NCBI GenBank assembly: GCA_015487635.1
Contig: WFPM01000052.1
Location: 1 to 48,447 of the forward strand
Direction of reading: 5' to 3'
Source of the DNA: Rhodothermus sp.
GTDB taxonomy: Bacteria > Bacteroidota > Rhodothermia > Rhodothermales > Rhodothermaceae
DNA: 48,447 bases
Below the pieces are notes generated by a model. It did not search any database. It saw only the letters and a list, made by a program, of their open reading frames with translations, and was not told the DNA's origin. A program made the translations under genes and the position numbers. Of the stretch, positions 7,536-17,249 are shown one piece after another; the stretch's first letter is position 1; every line of letters begins with the position of its first letter.

Positions 7536-7566
7536 GCGCTGCGAGTCGTTCGTGGCGCTTTTTTCG
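7534..7566 (+). terminator. Terminator-like hairpin between groES and groEL (possible attenuator)
   Basis: Starting inside the groES stop codon, AAGCGCTGCGA (7534-7544) pairs with TCGTGGCGCTT (7550-7560) across a 5-base loop. This gives an 11-bp stem with two G-U wobbles, followed by a run of six T counted from 7559. It has the form of a rho-independent terminator. Because groEL follows with only a ribosome-binding site before it, the element may reduce read-through or protect a processed groES end. Confidence 0.5.
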
Positions 7567-7591
7567 TGACCCGTGGTCCGGAAACCGGTGA

Positions 7592-9241
<1,650 letters not shown>

Positions 9242-9271
9242 GCGCGCCCTGACACACCCCCGCAACCCCGA

Positions 9272-9305
9272 AGCGGGGCTGCCACATCGGCAGCCCCGCT
9301 TTTTT
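9272..9305 (+). terminator. Intrinsic terminator of groESL
   Basis: AGCGGGGCTGCC (9272-9283) pairs perfectly with GGCAGCCCCGCT (9289-9300) over a 5-base loop, and the transcript continues with six T. This is a strong rho-independent terminator placed 31 bp after the groEL stop. Confidence 0.92.
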
Positions 9306-9445
9306 GTTGCGAATCATGCCCGGCTCAACATGTCGTCGGGCAAACTGCTCGCGTCTGTGGTCAGGCGCAAAGTGCAGGCAAAGTGTCTGCGTAACGCCAC
9401 TTTGGCCGACGCCCCTGTAGCGCACTACAAACCCGTACTCGTAAT

Positions 9446-9467
9446 AAGGCACGAAGCGAAGTGCCTT
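9446..9467 (-). other. Small hairpin 3' of dnaE
   Basis: AAGGCAC (9446-9452) pairs with GTGCCTT (9461-9467) across an 8-base loop, 15 bp downstream of the dnaE stop on the minus strand. There is no clear T run, so it is at best a weak terminator or an RNA 3'-end stabiliser. The stretch from 9306 to 9481 otherwise holds nothing I recognise. Confidence 0.3.
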
Positions 9468-9481
9468 GCAGGGACCACGAT

Positions 9482-12400
9482 TCACGAGCGCACCGGAGCC
9501 GACAGGCGGCGGCTTTCCAGGCGAACCGCTTCGGCGCCGAAGAGGCGCAACGTCTGCTGCATCAGCGTATCGTTGAGTTCGACCAGGCAGCGCCGGCTAA
9601 GCAGGCGCTGGCGGCCGCCCGGTAGCTCAGGGCTGTGCAGGTCGAAGTACAGTTTGCAGCGGCCCGCGTGCTCTCGACAGAGCGCGTGGAAGCGATCGAG
9701 CTGCTCGGGCCGTACCTGCTCCAGATCGAGCTGCACCACCAGCGCATCGACCAGCTCGTCGCGCACCTTCCACATGGGCCACAGCTCGTCCACCAGCATC
9801 TTGACGCTCCCGCCGCGCACTTCCACCTGGCCTTCGACCAGCACGACGGCGTCCACTTCCAGGTAGGGCATGACGCGCTCGAGCACCGAGGAGAAAATAA
9901 CCAGCTCGCCCTGACCGGTAAAGTCTTCGATCGAGGCAAAGGCAAGCGGACGGCCGTTGCGTCCGATCCGCCGCTGCACCTCGGTGATGATGCCGCAGAT
10001 GCGGTGGCGTGGGCGCGCGGGACGGTACGCATGGCCGTTCGCCGTACCGTTTGCGTGTCCGTTGGCCGATCCGTTGCGGGGCGCGTCCGTTTCTTCCAGC
10101 GTACGCGACAGCTCGGCCAGCGTGGTGGTGGCAAAGGCGTTGACTTCGGCACGGTAGGCTTCGAGCGGGTGCCCCGTCACGTAAAAGCCGATCAGCTCAC
10201 GTTCTTCCTTCAGGCAGCGGGCGCGCGACCAGGGCTCCACCACCGGCAAATTGGGCGGCGGCAGGGCCGTGCGCGTCCCGCTTTCGCCGAAGAGCGAGGC
10301 CTGCCCGGCCATCCGGTCGGCCTGTACCTTCTGGGCGTACTGCACGGCCAGGTCGATCGCTTCGACGAGTTGGGCCCGGTGTCCCTCCAGTTCGTCGAGC
10401 GCACCGGCACGGGCCAGCGACTCGAGCACCTTTTTGTTGACGACGCGCAGGTCCAGGTGGCGCACCAGATCGAAAATGGTCTGAAACGGGCCGTGCTTTT
10501 CGCGGGCCTTGAGAATGGCCTCGATGGCGCCCAGCCCCACGCCCTTGATGGCACCCAGGCCGAAGCGAATGCGGCCGTCTTCGACGGTGAAGTGCGCCTG
10601 ACTTCGGTTGATCGACGGCGGCAACAGCTCCAGCCCCATCCGGCGTGCTTCGTCGAGCACCACGGCCAGCTTTTTCGTATCGCCCATTTCGCTGGTCATC
10701 GCCGCCGCCATGAACTCGGCCGGGTAGTTGGCCTTCAGATAGGCCGTCTGGTAGGCTACGATGGAGTAGGCCGCCGAGTGCGACTTGTTGAACCCGTACC
10801 CGGCGAACTTCTCCATCATGTCGAAAATCTCGTCGGCTTTTTCGGTAGAAATGCCGTGCAGACGCGCCGCCCCTTCGCGGAAGATTTCACGCTGACGCTT
10901 CATTTCTTCCACCTTCTTTTTACCCATCGCACGCCTGAGCAGATCGGCCTGGCCAAGGGTGTAGCCGGCGATGACGCGGGCCATTTCCATGACCTGTTCC
11001 TGGTAGACCGGAATGCCGTAGGTGTTTTTCAGGACGGGTTCGAGCAGGGGATGGGGGTACTCGACGGGCTCGAGGCCGTGCTTGCGGGCGATGTAGTTGG
11101 GGATCAGATCCATGGGGCCCGGCCGGTAGAGCGCGTTCATCGCGATCAGGTCGTCGATCGAGGTGGGCTTGAGCTTGCGCAGCCACTCGCGCATGCCCTC
11201 GGATTCAAACTGGAAGATGGCGACCGTCTCGCCCCGCTGGAACAGCTCGAACGTCTTCGGATCGTCGAGCGGGATTTGATCCAGGTCGATCTCGACACCG
11301 TGGTTCTCTTTGATGAGCTGGAGCGCGTCGTTCAGGATGGTGAGCGTCTTCAGCCCGAGGAAGTCCATTTTAAGGAGCCCGAACTCCTCGATCCACTTGC
11401 CGTCGTACTGAGTGGTAACCGTGTCGTTGTCTTTGCCTTTGGCGACGGCCACGGGCACGTAGTCGCTCACGCGGCCGGGTGCGATGATGACGCCGGCCGC
11501 GTGTACGCCGGTGTGGCGCACCGAGCCTTCGAGCACCTCGGCGTAGTGGAGCAGCTTGCGGATCTGCGGATCGTTGCTTTCCTTGAGGGCGCGGAGTTCG
11601 GGCACCTCTTCGTAGGCCTGGGCCAGCGTCACTTTCGGACCGTCGGGGATGAGCTTGGCGATGCGATCGGCTTCGGCCAGGGGGATGCCCAGCACGCGGG
11701 CCACGTCGCGAATGGCCATCTTGGCGCCCATCGTGCCGAAGGTAATGATCTGACAGACGTTCTCCCGGCCGTACTTCTGCACCACGTAGTCGATGACCTT
11801 GCCACGACCCCGGTCGTCGAAGTCGATGTCGATGTCGGGCATCGAGACGCGCTCGGGGTTCAGGAAGCGCTCGAAGAGCAGGTCGTACTTGAGCGGATCG
11901 ATGTTCGTGATACCCAGGCAGTAGGCCACGGCGCTTCCGGCTGCCGAGCCGCGGCCGGGACCGACGCGCACGCCGAGCCGACGGGCAGCCGTGGTGAAGT
12001 CCTGCACGATCAGAAAGTAGCCGGCATAGCCCATTTTTCTGATGATGGCCAGCTCATGCTCCAGCCGCTCGGCCACTTCGTGCGGGAGCGGATCGCCGTA
12101 ACGCCGGCGGGCCCCTTCGAAGACCAGATCCCGCAGATAGGCGTCCATGTCGCCGTTGTATTCGGGCGGGATCGGGTAGTGCGGCATGAGCAGCTTGCCC
12201 GTGGGAAGCTGGAAGCGGCATTTGTCAGCCACTTCGCCGGTGTTGGCCATCATCTCATCGACCAGGTGCGGCTCGATGTCGGCCAGAAGCGCCTGGCGCA
12301 TTTCGGCCGGACTTTTCAGGTAGAACTGGTCGTTGTCGAAGCGCAGCCGGCTCGGATCCGACATGTCCTTGCCCGTCTGCAGACAGAGCAGTACGTCGTG

Positions 12401-13039
12401 TGGCTCGGCATCGGCGCGATCGACGTAGTGCACGTCGTTCGTAGCGATCACCTTGACGCCGTACTCTCGGGCCCACCGGAGCAGAATGGCATTAACCTTC
12501 TTCTGATCAGGAAGCCCGTGATCCTGGATTTCGATGTAATAATCCTCGCCGAACAGTTCCAGATACCACTCGAAAAGCTTGCGGGCGGCTTCTTCGCCCT
12601 TGTGCAGAATGGTCTGCGGAATCTCTCCCTGCAGGCAGCAGGTGGTGGCGATCAGCCCTTCGTGATACTGGGTGAGCAACTCGTGGTCGATGCGGGGCTT
12701 GTAGTAGTAACCTTCCAGGTAGGAGAGCGAGGAGAGTTTGATCAGGTTACGGTAGCCGGTTTCGTTTTTGGCCAGCAGCACCTGGTGGTAGCGGGTGCGC
12801 TCGCTACGGTCGTGGCGACTGGCGGGCGTCAGGTAAAACTCGCAGCCGATAATCGGCTGGACGCCGATTTTTTCGGCGGTGTGGTAAAATTCCGGCACGC
12901 CGAACAGATTGCCGTGGTCGGTGATGGCCACAGCTTCGATCTCGTATTCGGCCGCCCGTTCCAGCAGCGTCTGAATACGGGCTGCGCCGTCAAGGAGCGA
13001 GTACTGGGTGTGGCAGTGCAGATGGCTGAAGCGATGCAT
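9482..13039 (-). CDS. dnaE: DNA polymerase III subunit alpha
   Basis: DnaE is the catalytic subunit of the replicative polymerase. The 1185-residue protein starts MHRFSHLHCHTQYSLLDGAA, the PHP domain with its metal-binding histidines, followed by ITDHGNLFGV. The polymerase active site PDIDIDFDDRGRGKVIDYV lies near residue 400. The fingers region contains GYGFNKSHSAAYSIVAYQTA. A tandem HhH region precedes an OB-fold (ICGIITEVQRRIGRNG ... FTGQGELVIFSS). Between these two lies an unusual linker, about residues 985-1000, built from Asn-Gly-x-Ala repeats (NGHANGTANGHA). Codons upstream of 13039 in this frame cover the divergent next gene and are not part of the protein. Confidence 0.97.
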   Translation of the reverse strand: MHRFSHLHCHTQYSLLDGAARIQTLLERAAEYEIEAVAITDHGNLFGVPEFYHTAEKIGVQPIIGCEFYLTPASRHDRSERTRYHQVLLAKNETGYRNLIKLSSLSYLEGYYYKPRIDHELLTQYHEGLIATTCCLQGEIPQTILHKGEEAARKLFEWYLELFGEDYYIEIQDHGLPDQKKVNAILLRWAREYGVKVIATNDVHYVDRADAEPHDVLLCLQTGKDMSDPSRLRFDNDQFYLKSPAEMRQALLADIEPHLVDEMMANTGEVADKCRFQLPTGKLLMPHYPIPPEYNGDMDAYLRDLVFEGARRRYGDPLPHEVAERLEHELAIIRKMGYAGYFLIVQDFTTAARRLGVRVGPGRGSAAGSAVAYCLGITNIDPLKYDLLFERFLNPERVSMPDIDIDFDDRGRGKVIDYVVQKYGRENVCQIITFGTMGAKMAIRDVARVLGIPLAEADRIAKLIPDGPKVTLAQAYEEVPELRALKESNDPQIRKLLHYAEVLEGSVRHTGVHAAGVIIAPGRVSDYVPVAVAKGKDNDTVTTQYDGKWIEEFGLLKMDFLGLKTLTILNDALQLIKENHGVEIDLDQIPLDDPKTFELFQRGETVAIFQFESEGMREWLRKLKPTSIDDLIAMNALYRPGPMDLIPNYIARKHGLEPVEYPHPLLEPVLKNTYGIPVYQEQVMEMARVIAGYTLGQADLLRRAMGKKKVEEMKRQREIFREGAARLHGISTEKADEIFDMMEKFAGYGFNKSHSAAYSIVAYQTAYLKANYPAEFMAAAMTSEMGDTKKLAVVLDEARRMGLELLPPSINRSQAHFTVEDGRIRFGLGAIKGVGLGAIEAILKAREKHGPFQTIFDLVRHLDLRVVNKKVLESLARAGALDELEGHRAQLVEAIDLAVQYAQKVQADRMAGQASLFGESGTRTALPPPNLPVVEPWSRARCLKEERELIGFYVTGHPLEAYRAEVNAFATTTLAELSRTLEETDAPRNGSANGHANGTANGHAYRPARPRHRICGIITEVQRRIGRNGRPLAFASIEDFTGQGELVIFSSVLERVMPYLEVDAVVLVEGQVEVRGGSVKMLVDELWPMWKVRDELVDALVVQLDLEQVRPEQLDRFHALCREHAGRCKLYFDLHSPELPGGRQRLLSRRCLVELNDTLMQQTLRLFGAEAVRLESRRLSAPVRS

Positions 13040-13174
13040 GGGAAGCTTACGTGAACAGGTTGGCTGACCACCGGCTGCTGTAAGGAACGAAGTTGGGTGA
13101 TCTGATTCAAGAGCTAACCGGAGAATCTTCAGGATAAATGGAGGCGTTAGGAGAAAACCCAAACTGGATCGATC

Positions 13175-13816
13175 ATGCGCACAGGCATTCTCTACCTGGA
13201 CGACCGGCACCTGGAAGATCTGCTGCTGGTGCAGCGATTGGCGCGGGTGCTGAAGCAACTCCCCGCGCCGATGGTGCTGGTGCACGGCAGCGGCGGCCGG
13301 GCCGAGCAGCTTCTGGAAGCCGAAGGCTACGTGCCCGAGCGCCGGAACGGGGTAGTCGTGGCCCGGAGCGATCACGAGCGGACGCTCATCGAGCGCGGCA
13401 TTCGGGAGACCAACCAGCGGCTGGTGGCCGGTCTGAACGAACTGCTGATTCCGGCTGTGGGCATTCAGGGGAGCGATCGCGGGTTGCTCCGGCGCACGGC
13501 CACTGGCACGTTGCAGGTGGGACGCGCGGCGTGGCTGGTGCAGCTGCTCCGGCAGGGTGTCTGGCCCGTCGTGTCCACGCTGGTGGCAACGGAAACCGAG
13601 CAGATCGTCGAGGCCCCGGCGGCCGAGGTGCTGGAAGCGCTTATTTCGATATGGACATCAGAAGTCGTGATCGCACTACTGAGCGAGGAGTTCAGGGATA
13701 TTATGCATGAAGTTGTTAAAAAACAAAAGGTTGATTTGTGGGTGGGGAAACTGGAAGAACTTCCGGAAGCGGTGAAACAGGGAGTTTTTCAGGGGAGTAA
13801 TGCGCTTTCTTCTTGA
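13175..13816 (+). CDS. Acetylglutamate-kinase-like amino acid kinase fold protein, probably degenerate
   Basis: The 213-residue product resembles ArgB-type amino acid kinases in its middle: APMVLVHGSGGRAEQLLEAE matches the VHGGG loop, RETNQRLVAGLNELLIPAVG matches the ...N-x-x-LV-x-x-LN segment, and LQVGRAAWLVQLLRQGVWPVV matches the acetylglutamate-site strand. However, the N-terminal strand with the catalytic lysine (usually KxGG) is replaced by LYLDDRHLED, and the protein is some 50-80 residues shorter than ArgB. Arginine-pathway activity is therefore doubtful. The C-terminal 50 residues (HEVVKKQKVDLWVGKLEEL) look unlike the family. It diverges from dnaE. Confidence 0.72.
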   Translation: MRTGILYLDDRHLEDLLLVQRLARVLKQLPAPMVLVHGSGGRAEQLLEAEGYVPERRNGVVVARSDHERTLIERGIRETNQRLVAGLNELLIPAVGIQGSDRGLLRRTATGTLQVGRAAWLVQLLRQGVWPVVSTLVATETEQIVEAPAAEVLEALISIWTSEVVIALLSEEFRDIMHEVVKKQKVDLWVGKLEELPEAVKQGVFQGSNALSS

Positions 13817-13841
13817 CACAATTCGGGCTGTGTGTTAAGTT
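13813..13841 (+). promoter_or_regulatory. Candidate sigma70-type promoter for the histone H1-like gene
   Basis: A consensus TTGACA (13813-13818) is followed after 17 bases by TAAGTT (13836-13841), a weak -10 box. The start codon of the H1-like gene is 75 bp further on, giving an untranslated leader of roughly 65-70 bases. The -35 box overlaps the stop codon of the upstream kinase-like gene. Confidence 0.4.
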
Positions 13842-13916
13842 GGAGCACAAATAGCAGCGCATCCATGTACACATGGGTGCCCGTTCCCTGAAACCAAAAA
13901 CCGAAGGAGGTCCCCT

Positions 13917-14093
13917 ATGAACCGCTTCGAACAACTCCGCGATCTCGTCTTAGGCCTGGAGCAGGATTTCAAAAAGTTCTACGAGAAGGGTAACAAGGCC
14001 GCCGGTACACGCATCCGTAAGGCCATGCAGGAGCTGAAAAAGCTGGCGCAGGAGATCCGGGTAGAAATTCAGGAGAAAAAGAAGGCCATGTAA
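13917..14093 (+). CDS. Histone H1-like protein (Hc1-like, Bacteroidota type)
   Basis: A short 58-residue lysine-rich protein beginning MNRFEQLRDLVLGLEQDF and containing FYEKGNKAAGTRIRKAMQEL, then KKLAQEIRVEIQEKKKAM. This pattern is the small histone H1-like family found across Bacteroidota and related to chlamydial Hc1; such proteins bind DNA through the KGNKAAGTR-type segment and basic helices. AAGGAGG lies 7 bases upstream of the ATG. The gene stands alone with a candidate promoter before it and a strong terminator behind it, which fits an abundantly expressed nucleoid protein. DNA binding is inferred from the family. Confidence 0.87.
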   Translation: MNRFEQLRDLVLGLEQDFKKFYEKGNKAAGTRIRKAMQELKKLAQEIRVEIQEKKKAM

Positions 14094-14130
14094 CGGGTGC
14101 GCTTTTCTTTCTGTACTGCTGCTTCGTAAA

Positions 14131-14159
14131 AAGGCTATGCTTCAGGCATAGCCTTTTTT
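14131..14159 (+). terminator. Intrinsic terminator of the histone H1-like gene
   Basis: AAGGCTATGC (14131-14140) pairs with GCATAGCCTT (14146-14155) over a 5-base loop, followed by further T to 14159. The A run before the stem extends the pairing, so it could also work on the other strand. Confidence 0.87.
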
Positions 14160-14191
14160 GTTGGATACAGGTGCAGGAGGTGCTTGGGGAT

Positions 14192-15070
14192 ATGTTTCCT
14201 AAAAACAAGTGGATAGTTTTTCTTATTGTCGGACTGATCTCAGGGAATGTGCTGGCTCAGGAGGCCGATACGACGCGGGTTGTCTGGAAGAAAAGCCTGA
14301 GTACGCGCCTTTCGGCCACGCAGGCTTCATTCAGTAACTGGGCCGAAGGTGGCCTGAACACGCTGGCCCTTTCGGGCGCCGTCAACGGTACGTTCGAGCG
14401 CATCTCGCCATCCTGGCGGCAGCTCTACGACGTGCGGTTGACGCTGGGGGTGGTCAAGCAGGATACGCTGGAGGTGCGCAAGGCCGAAGACCGCATCCGG
14501 CTGGCCGCTTCGCTCCAGTACCGGGGCGATGGCTTCTTCAGCCTGTTCAATCCGACGATGTCGGCCGATCTGCGCACGCAGTTCGCTCCGGGCTACAATT
14601 ACACTAAGAACCCGTTTGGCGACGGGCGGAAGCCGCCGGTCAAGGTGTCTGATCTGCTCTCACCGGCCATTCTCAATCAGGCGCTGGGGCTCACCTACCA
14701 GCCGGACGGCTGGTTTCGGCAACGACTGGGCGTGGGCGCCAAGGAAACGATCGTGCTGATCGAGCGACTGCGCACGCTCTATGGGCTGACGCCGGATCAG
14801 GCCGTGCGCTTCGAGATGGGCTTCGAGTCGCGCACGGAGCTGGACCGGGAGCTGTTCGAGAACGTGCGTCTGAAGTCGCGGCTGGGGCTTTTTGCTGCCT
14901 TCAACAAGCCGGATCTGCCCGATATGCTCTGGGAAAATCTGCTGGAGATGCAGGTCAATAGCTGGCTGGGCACCAGCCTGGAAGTGGTGGCGCTCTACGA
15001 TCGTGATGTGAGCAGCGAAGTCCAGCTCAAAGAGGTGTTCTCGCTGGGAATCACGATCAAGTTGCTTTGA
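14192..15070 (+). CDS. DUF3078 domain-containing exported protein
   Basis: The 292-residue product begins with a signal peptide (WIVFLIVGLISGNVLAQEAD, cleavage after LAQ). The mature part has alternating hydrophobic strands, with the DUF3078 signatures ASFSNWAEGGLNTLALSGA near the N-terminus and a closing segment EVQLKEVFSLGITIKLL. The repeated amphipathic strands and the aromatic/hydrophobic C-terminus suggest an outer-membrane barrel, although the family has no established function. The ATG at 14192 is preferred over an upstream GTG at 14171 because the signal peptide starts there and CAGGAGG lies 11 bases before it. It is followed 16 bp later by the membrane peptidase gene. Confidence 0.85.
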   Translation: MFPKNKWIVFLIVGLISGNVLAQEADTTRVVWKKSLSTRLSATQASFSNWAEGGLNTLALSGAVNGTFERISPSWRQLYDVRLTLGVVKQDTLEVRKAEDRIRLAASLQYRGDGFFSLFNPTMSADLRTQFAPGYNYTKNPFGDGRKPPVKVSDLLSPAILNQALGLTYQPDGWFRQRLGVGAKETIVLIERLRTLYGLTPDQAVRFEMGFESRTELDRELFENVRLKSRLGLFAAFNKPDLPDMLWENLLEMQVNSWLGTSLEVVALYDRDVSSEVQLKEVFSLGITIKLL

Positions 15071-15086
15071 GCGGACCTACATGTAA

Positions 15087-17249
15087 ATGCCGCGCGAGCG
15101 AACGCCGGGGATTGCAGGCTGCGGACTTGTCTACGCCGGGCTGAGTCTGGCGCTCTGGCCGGTGCCTGTGGTGGGGCTGCTGCACGTGGAGTCGGCCGCA
15201 CTGGTGGCGCTGACGGCCTTTTTCGTGGCAGGCTGGTGGGCGTGGGGACATTTCAGGCGGGGTGGCCGTCTGGCAGACGCATTGCGCCGACAACTCCTGC
15301 TGCTCTTCATCCCCTGGGCCCTGCTCACGCTGACGATGCTCTGGCGGCCCAACTGCGACTACCTTCGCGGTCTGGTATTTTTCCTGCTGTTTCCGCCCGC
15401 AAGCGTTGTGCTGGCCGTGGCGCTGGCCGAGGCGCTGCACGGTGCGGGGGTGCGGCACGGCCGCCGCTGGCTGATAGGAATCGGGCTGGGCCTGTGCACG
15501 TTGCCGGTCGCCTACGATCTGCTACTTCATCCGCAGCTCTACACGTACAACCACGTCTTCGGAGGGGTGCTGGGGCCGCTTTACGACGAAGATCCGGCGC
15601 TGCGTCCGGGGCTATTGAGCTTTCGGATGCTGACGTTGCTCTGGGCGCTGTGGCTGGCGCTGGTGGCCCGTTTTCACCGGTCGCCCCGGTTGCTCTGGCC
15701 CGGGTGGTGGCCGGCTCTGGGTGGCGTTACGTTGTTGCTGGGCGCCTTTTACGTGCTGGCCGTGCCGCTGGGGTTCAACACGTCCACGGCCGCGTTGAAG
15801 CGCGCGCTGCCCGGTCGGGTCGTGCAGGGGGTGATAACGTTGCACTACGATCCCCGGTGGCTGACGCTGGAGGAAGCGAAGCTGCGGGCGCTTCGGGCCG
15901 CCTACGACTACGAGCGACTGGCCCGACGCCTGGGTATTGCGGAGCCTGAGCCTGTGCAGGTGTTCGTCTTTGGCGATCCGGAACGGCGCGCGCAGCTGAC
16001 CGGGGCGCGTTACACGAGCGTAGCGCTGGTCTGGCTGGCAAGGCCGCAGGTGCATCTGCTACTGGATCGCTTCGATCGGAGCATTGCCCACGAACTGGCG
16101 CATGTGCTCGTGCGCGGCTGGGGCATCCCTAGGCTGGGCATTTCCCCGCGGATCGGGCTGGTCGAGGGGTTGGCGGTGGCCGTGGAGCCGCCGGACGGAC
16201 GCCCGACGCCGCACGAGCAGGCGGCCGTGGCCGCCACGCTGGCCCGGGATCGCAACGCATCGCTTACCGAGCAGGTGGCAGCAATGCTCGGTCCCCGCGG
16301 GTTCTGGACGAGCCGCAGCGCCGTGGCCTACACGCTGACCGGCTCGTTCGTGCGCTATCTGATCGATCGCTACGGGCCGGCGCCGCTGCGTCAGGTGTAC
16401 GGGGGGCGGTCGTTTCGGGCAGCTTACGGTCGCACGCGCGACAGCCTGCTGGCCGACTGGGAACGGTTGCTTTTCCGCATACCCTATGTGGACCGCAGCG
16501 CCTACGCGTTTATGAAACGGCGCTTTGGCGTGCCGTCGCTGTTCGAACGGCGCTGCCCGCACTACGTGCCGCCTTATGCGCGCCGCTACGAGGCGGCCCG
16601 GTGGGCGCTCGTGCGGGGCGACACGCTCCGGGCCGAGGCGTTGCTGATGCAGGCGCTTCGTCAGAAGCCTGGCTTTCTCCCGGCGCTGGAGCGCTGGGCG
16701 CATCTGCAACTGCTCCGGGGCCATGCCGATACGGTCCGGGCGCGGCTGGCCGGGGCCGACACGACACAGGCGCTACGACTTCGGCTGCATGGGGCCGACG
16801 CGCTGGCGCTTACCGGGGCGGCCGATTCGGCGCGGACGTTGTACCGAGCGCTCTACCGCGCTTGGCCGTCGTACGATCTGAGCGGACGTGGTGCCCTTGC
16901 GCTGCGCTACGCGGTGGCTGTCCGGCCGGATTCGCTTTGGCGCCTGCTGCGCCGGCTCGAAAATCCCCGCGAGCGCTGCAACATCGGCGTGCTGAACGTA
17001 TCTTGGGCACAGACGCTACCGCCGGGCTGGGATGCGACGCTCCGCTGGGCGGTGCAGTGGTGGCGACTGGGGTGCGTGGAAGATTCTCTGAACGCAATCG
17101 CAGACGGTCGGGCGCTGGTCTCTTCTTTACGGCAAGCCGGTGCTTTCAATGCTGCCGCCTGCGTGCAGGAGACGATCGCATGGCTTACATGGCTGCGCAA
17201 CGCATATCCGGAGCACCGCTCGGTCTGCTGTGCCTACTGTGCTTGGTGA
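15087..17249 (+). CDS. Multi-pass membrane protein with gluzincin-type zinc peptidase motif and helical C-terminus
   Basis: The 720-residue protein starts with about seven hydrophobic segments within residues 1-240. These are followed by a soluble region in which IAHELAHVLV gives a canonical HExxH (His335, Glu336, His339) and GLVEGLAVAVE supplies a Glu360 twenty residues later, the arrangement of gluzincin metallopeptidases where the Glu is the third zinc ligand. The part beyond residue 490 (RRYEAARWALVRGDTLRAEA, LRGHADTVRARLAG) looks like TPR-type helical repeats. I do not know a named family with this combination. It lies between a DUF3078 gene and the T9SS plug gene, and its end overlaps the latter by 70 bp, which suggests coupled expression. 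Peptidase activity is inferred from the motif only. Confidence 0.75.
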   Translation: MPRERTPGIAGCGLVYAGLSLALWPVPVVGLLHVESAALVALTAFFVAGWWAWGHFRRGGRLADALRRQLLLLFIPWALLTLTMLWRPNCDYLRGLVFFLLFPPASVVLAVALAEALHGAGVRHGRRWLIGIGLGLCTLPVAYDLLLHPQLYTYNHVFGGVLGPLYDEDPALRPGLLSFRMLTLLWALWLALVARFHRSPRLLWPGWWPALGGVTLLLGAFYVLAVPLGFNTSTAALKRALPGRVVQGVITLHYDPRWLTLEEAKLRALRAAYDYERLARRLGIAEPEPVQVFVFGDPERRAQLTGARYTSVALVWLARPQVHLLLDRFDRSIAHELAHVLVRGWGIPRLGISPRIGLVEGLAVAVEPPDGRPTPHEQAAVAATLARDRNASLTEQVAAMLGPRGFWTSRSAVAYTLTGSFVRYLIDRYGPAPLRQVYGGRSFRAAYGRTRDSLLADWERLLFRIPYVDRSAYAFMKRRFGVPSLFERRCPHYVPPYARRYEAARWALVRGDTLRAEALLMQALRQKPGFLPALERWAHLQLLRGHADTVRARLAGADTTQALRLRLHGADALALTGAADSARTLYRALYRAWPSYDLSGRGALALRYAVAVRPDSLWRLLRRLENPRERCNIGVLNVSWAQTLPPGWDATLRWAVQWWRLGCVEDSLNAIADGRALVSSLRQAGAFNAAACVQETIAWLTWLRNAYPEHRSVCCAYCAW

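Noticed and set aside
9635-13054. Very long open frame on the plus strand opposite dnaE
   Set aside because: It is the GC-driven antisense of dnaE, with no domain or codon pattern of its own.
13040-13375. An N-terminal extension of dnaE up to 13375
   Set aside because: The added residues are antisense to the divergent kinase-like gene, and the PHP domain begins at the Met encoded at 13039.
15236-15949. Alternative frame across the membrane peptidase gene
   Set aside because: It is Arg/Ala-rich shadow coding; the overlapping frame has clear membrane helices and the HExxH site.
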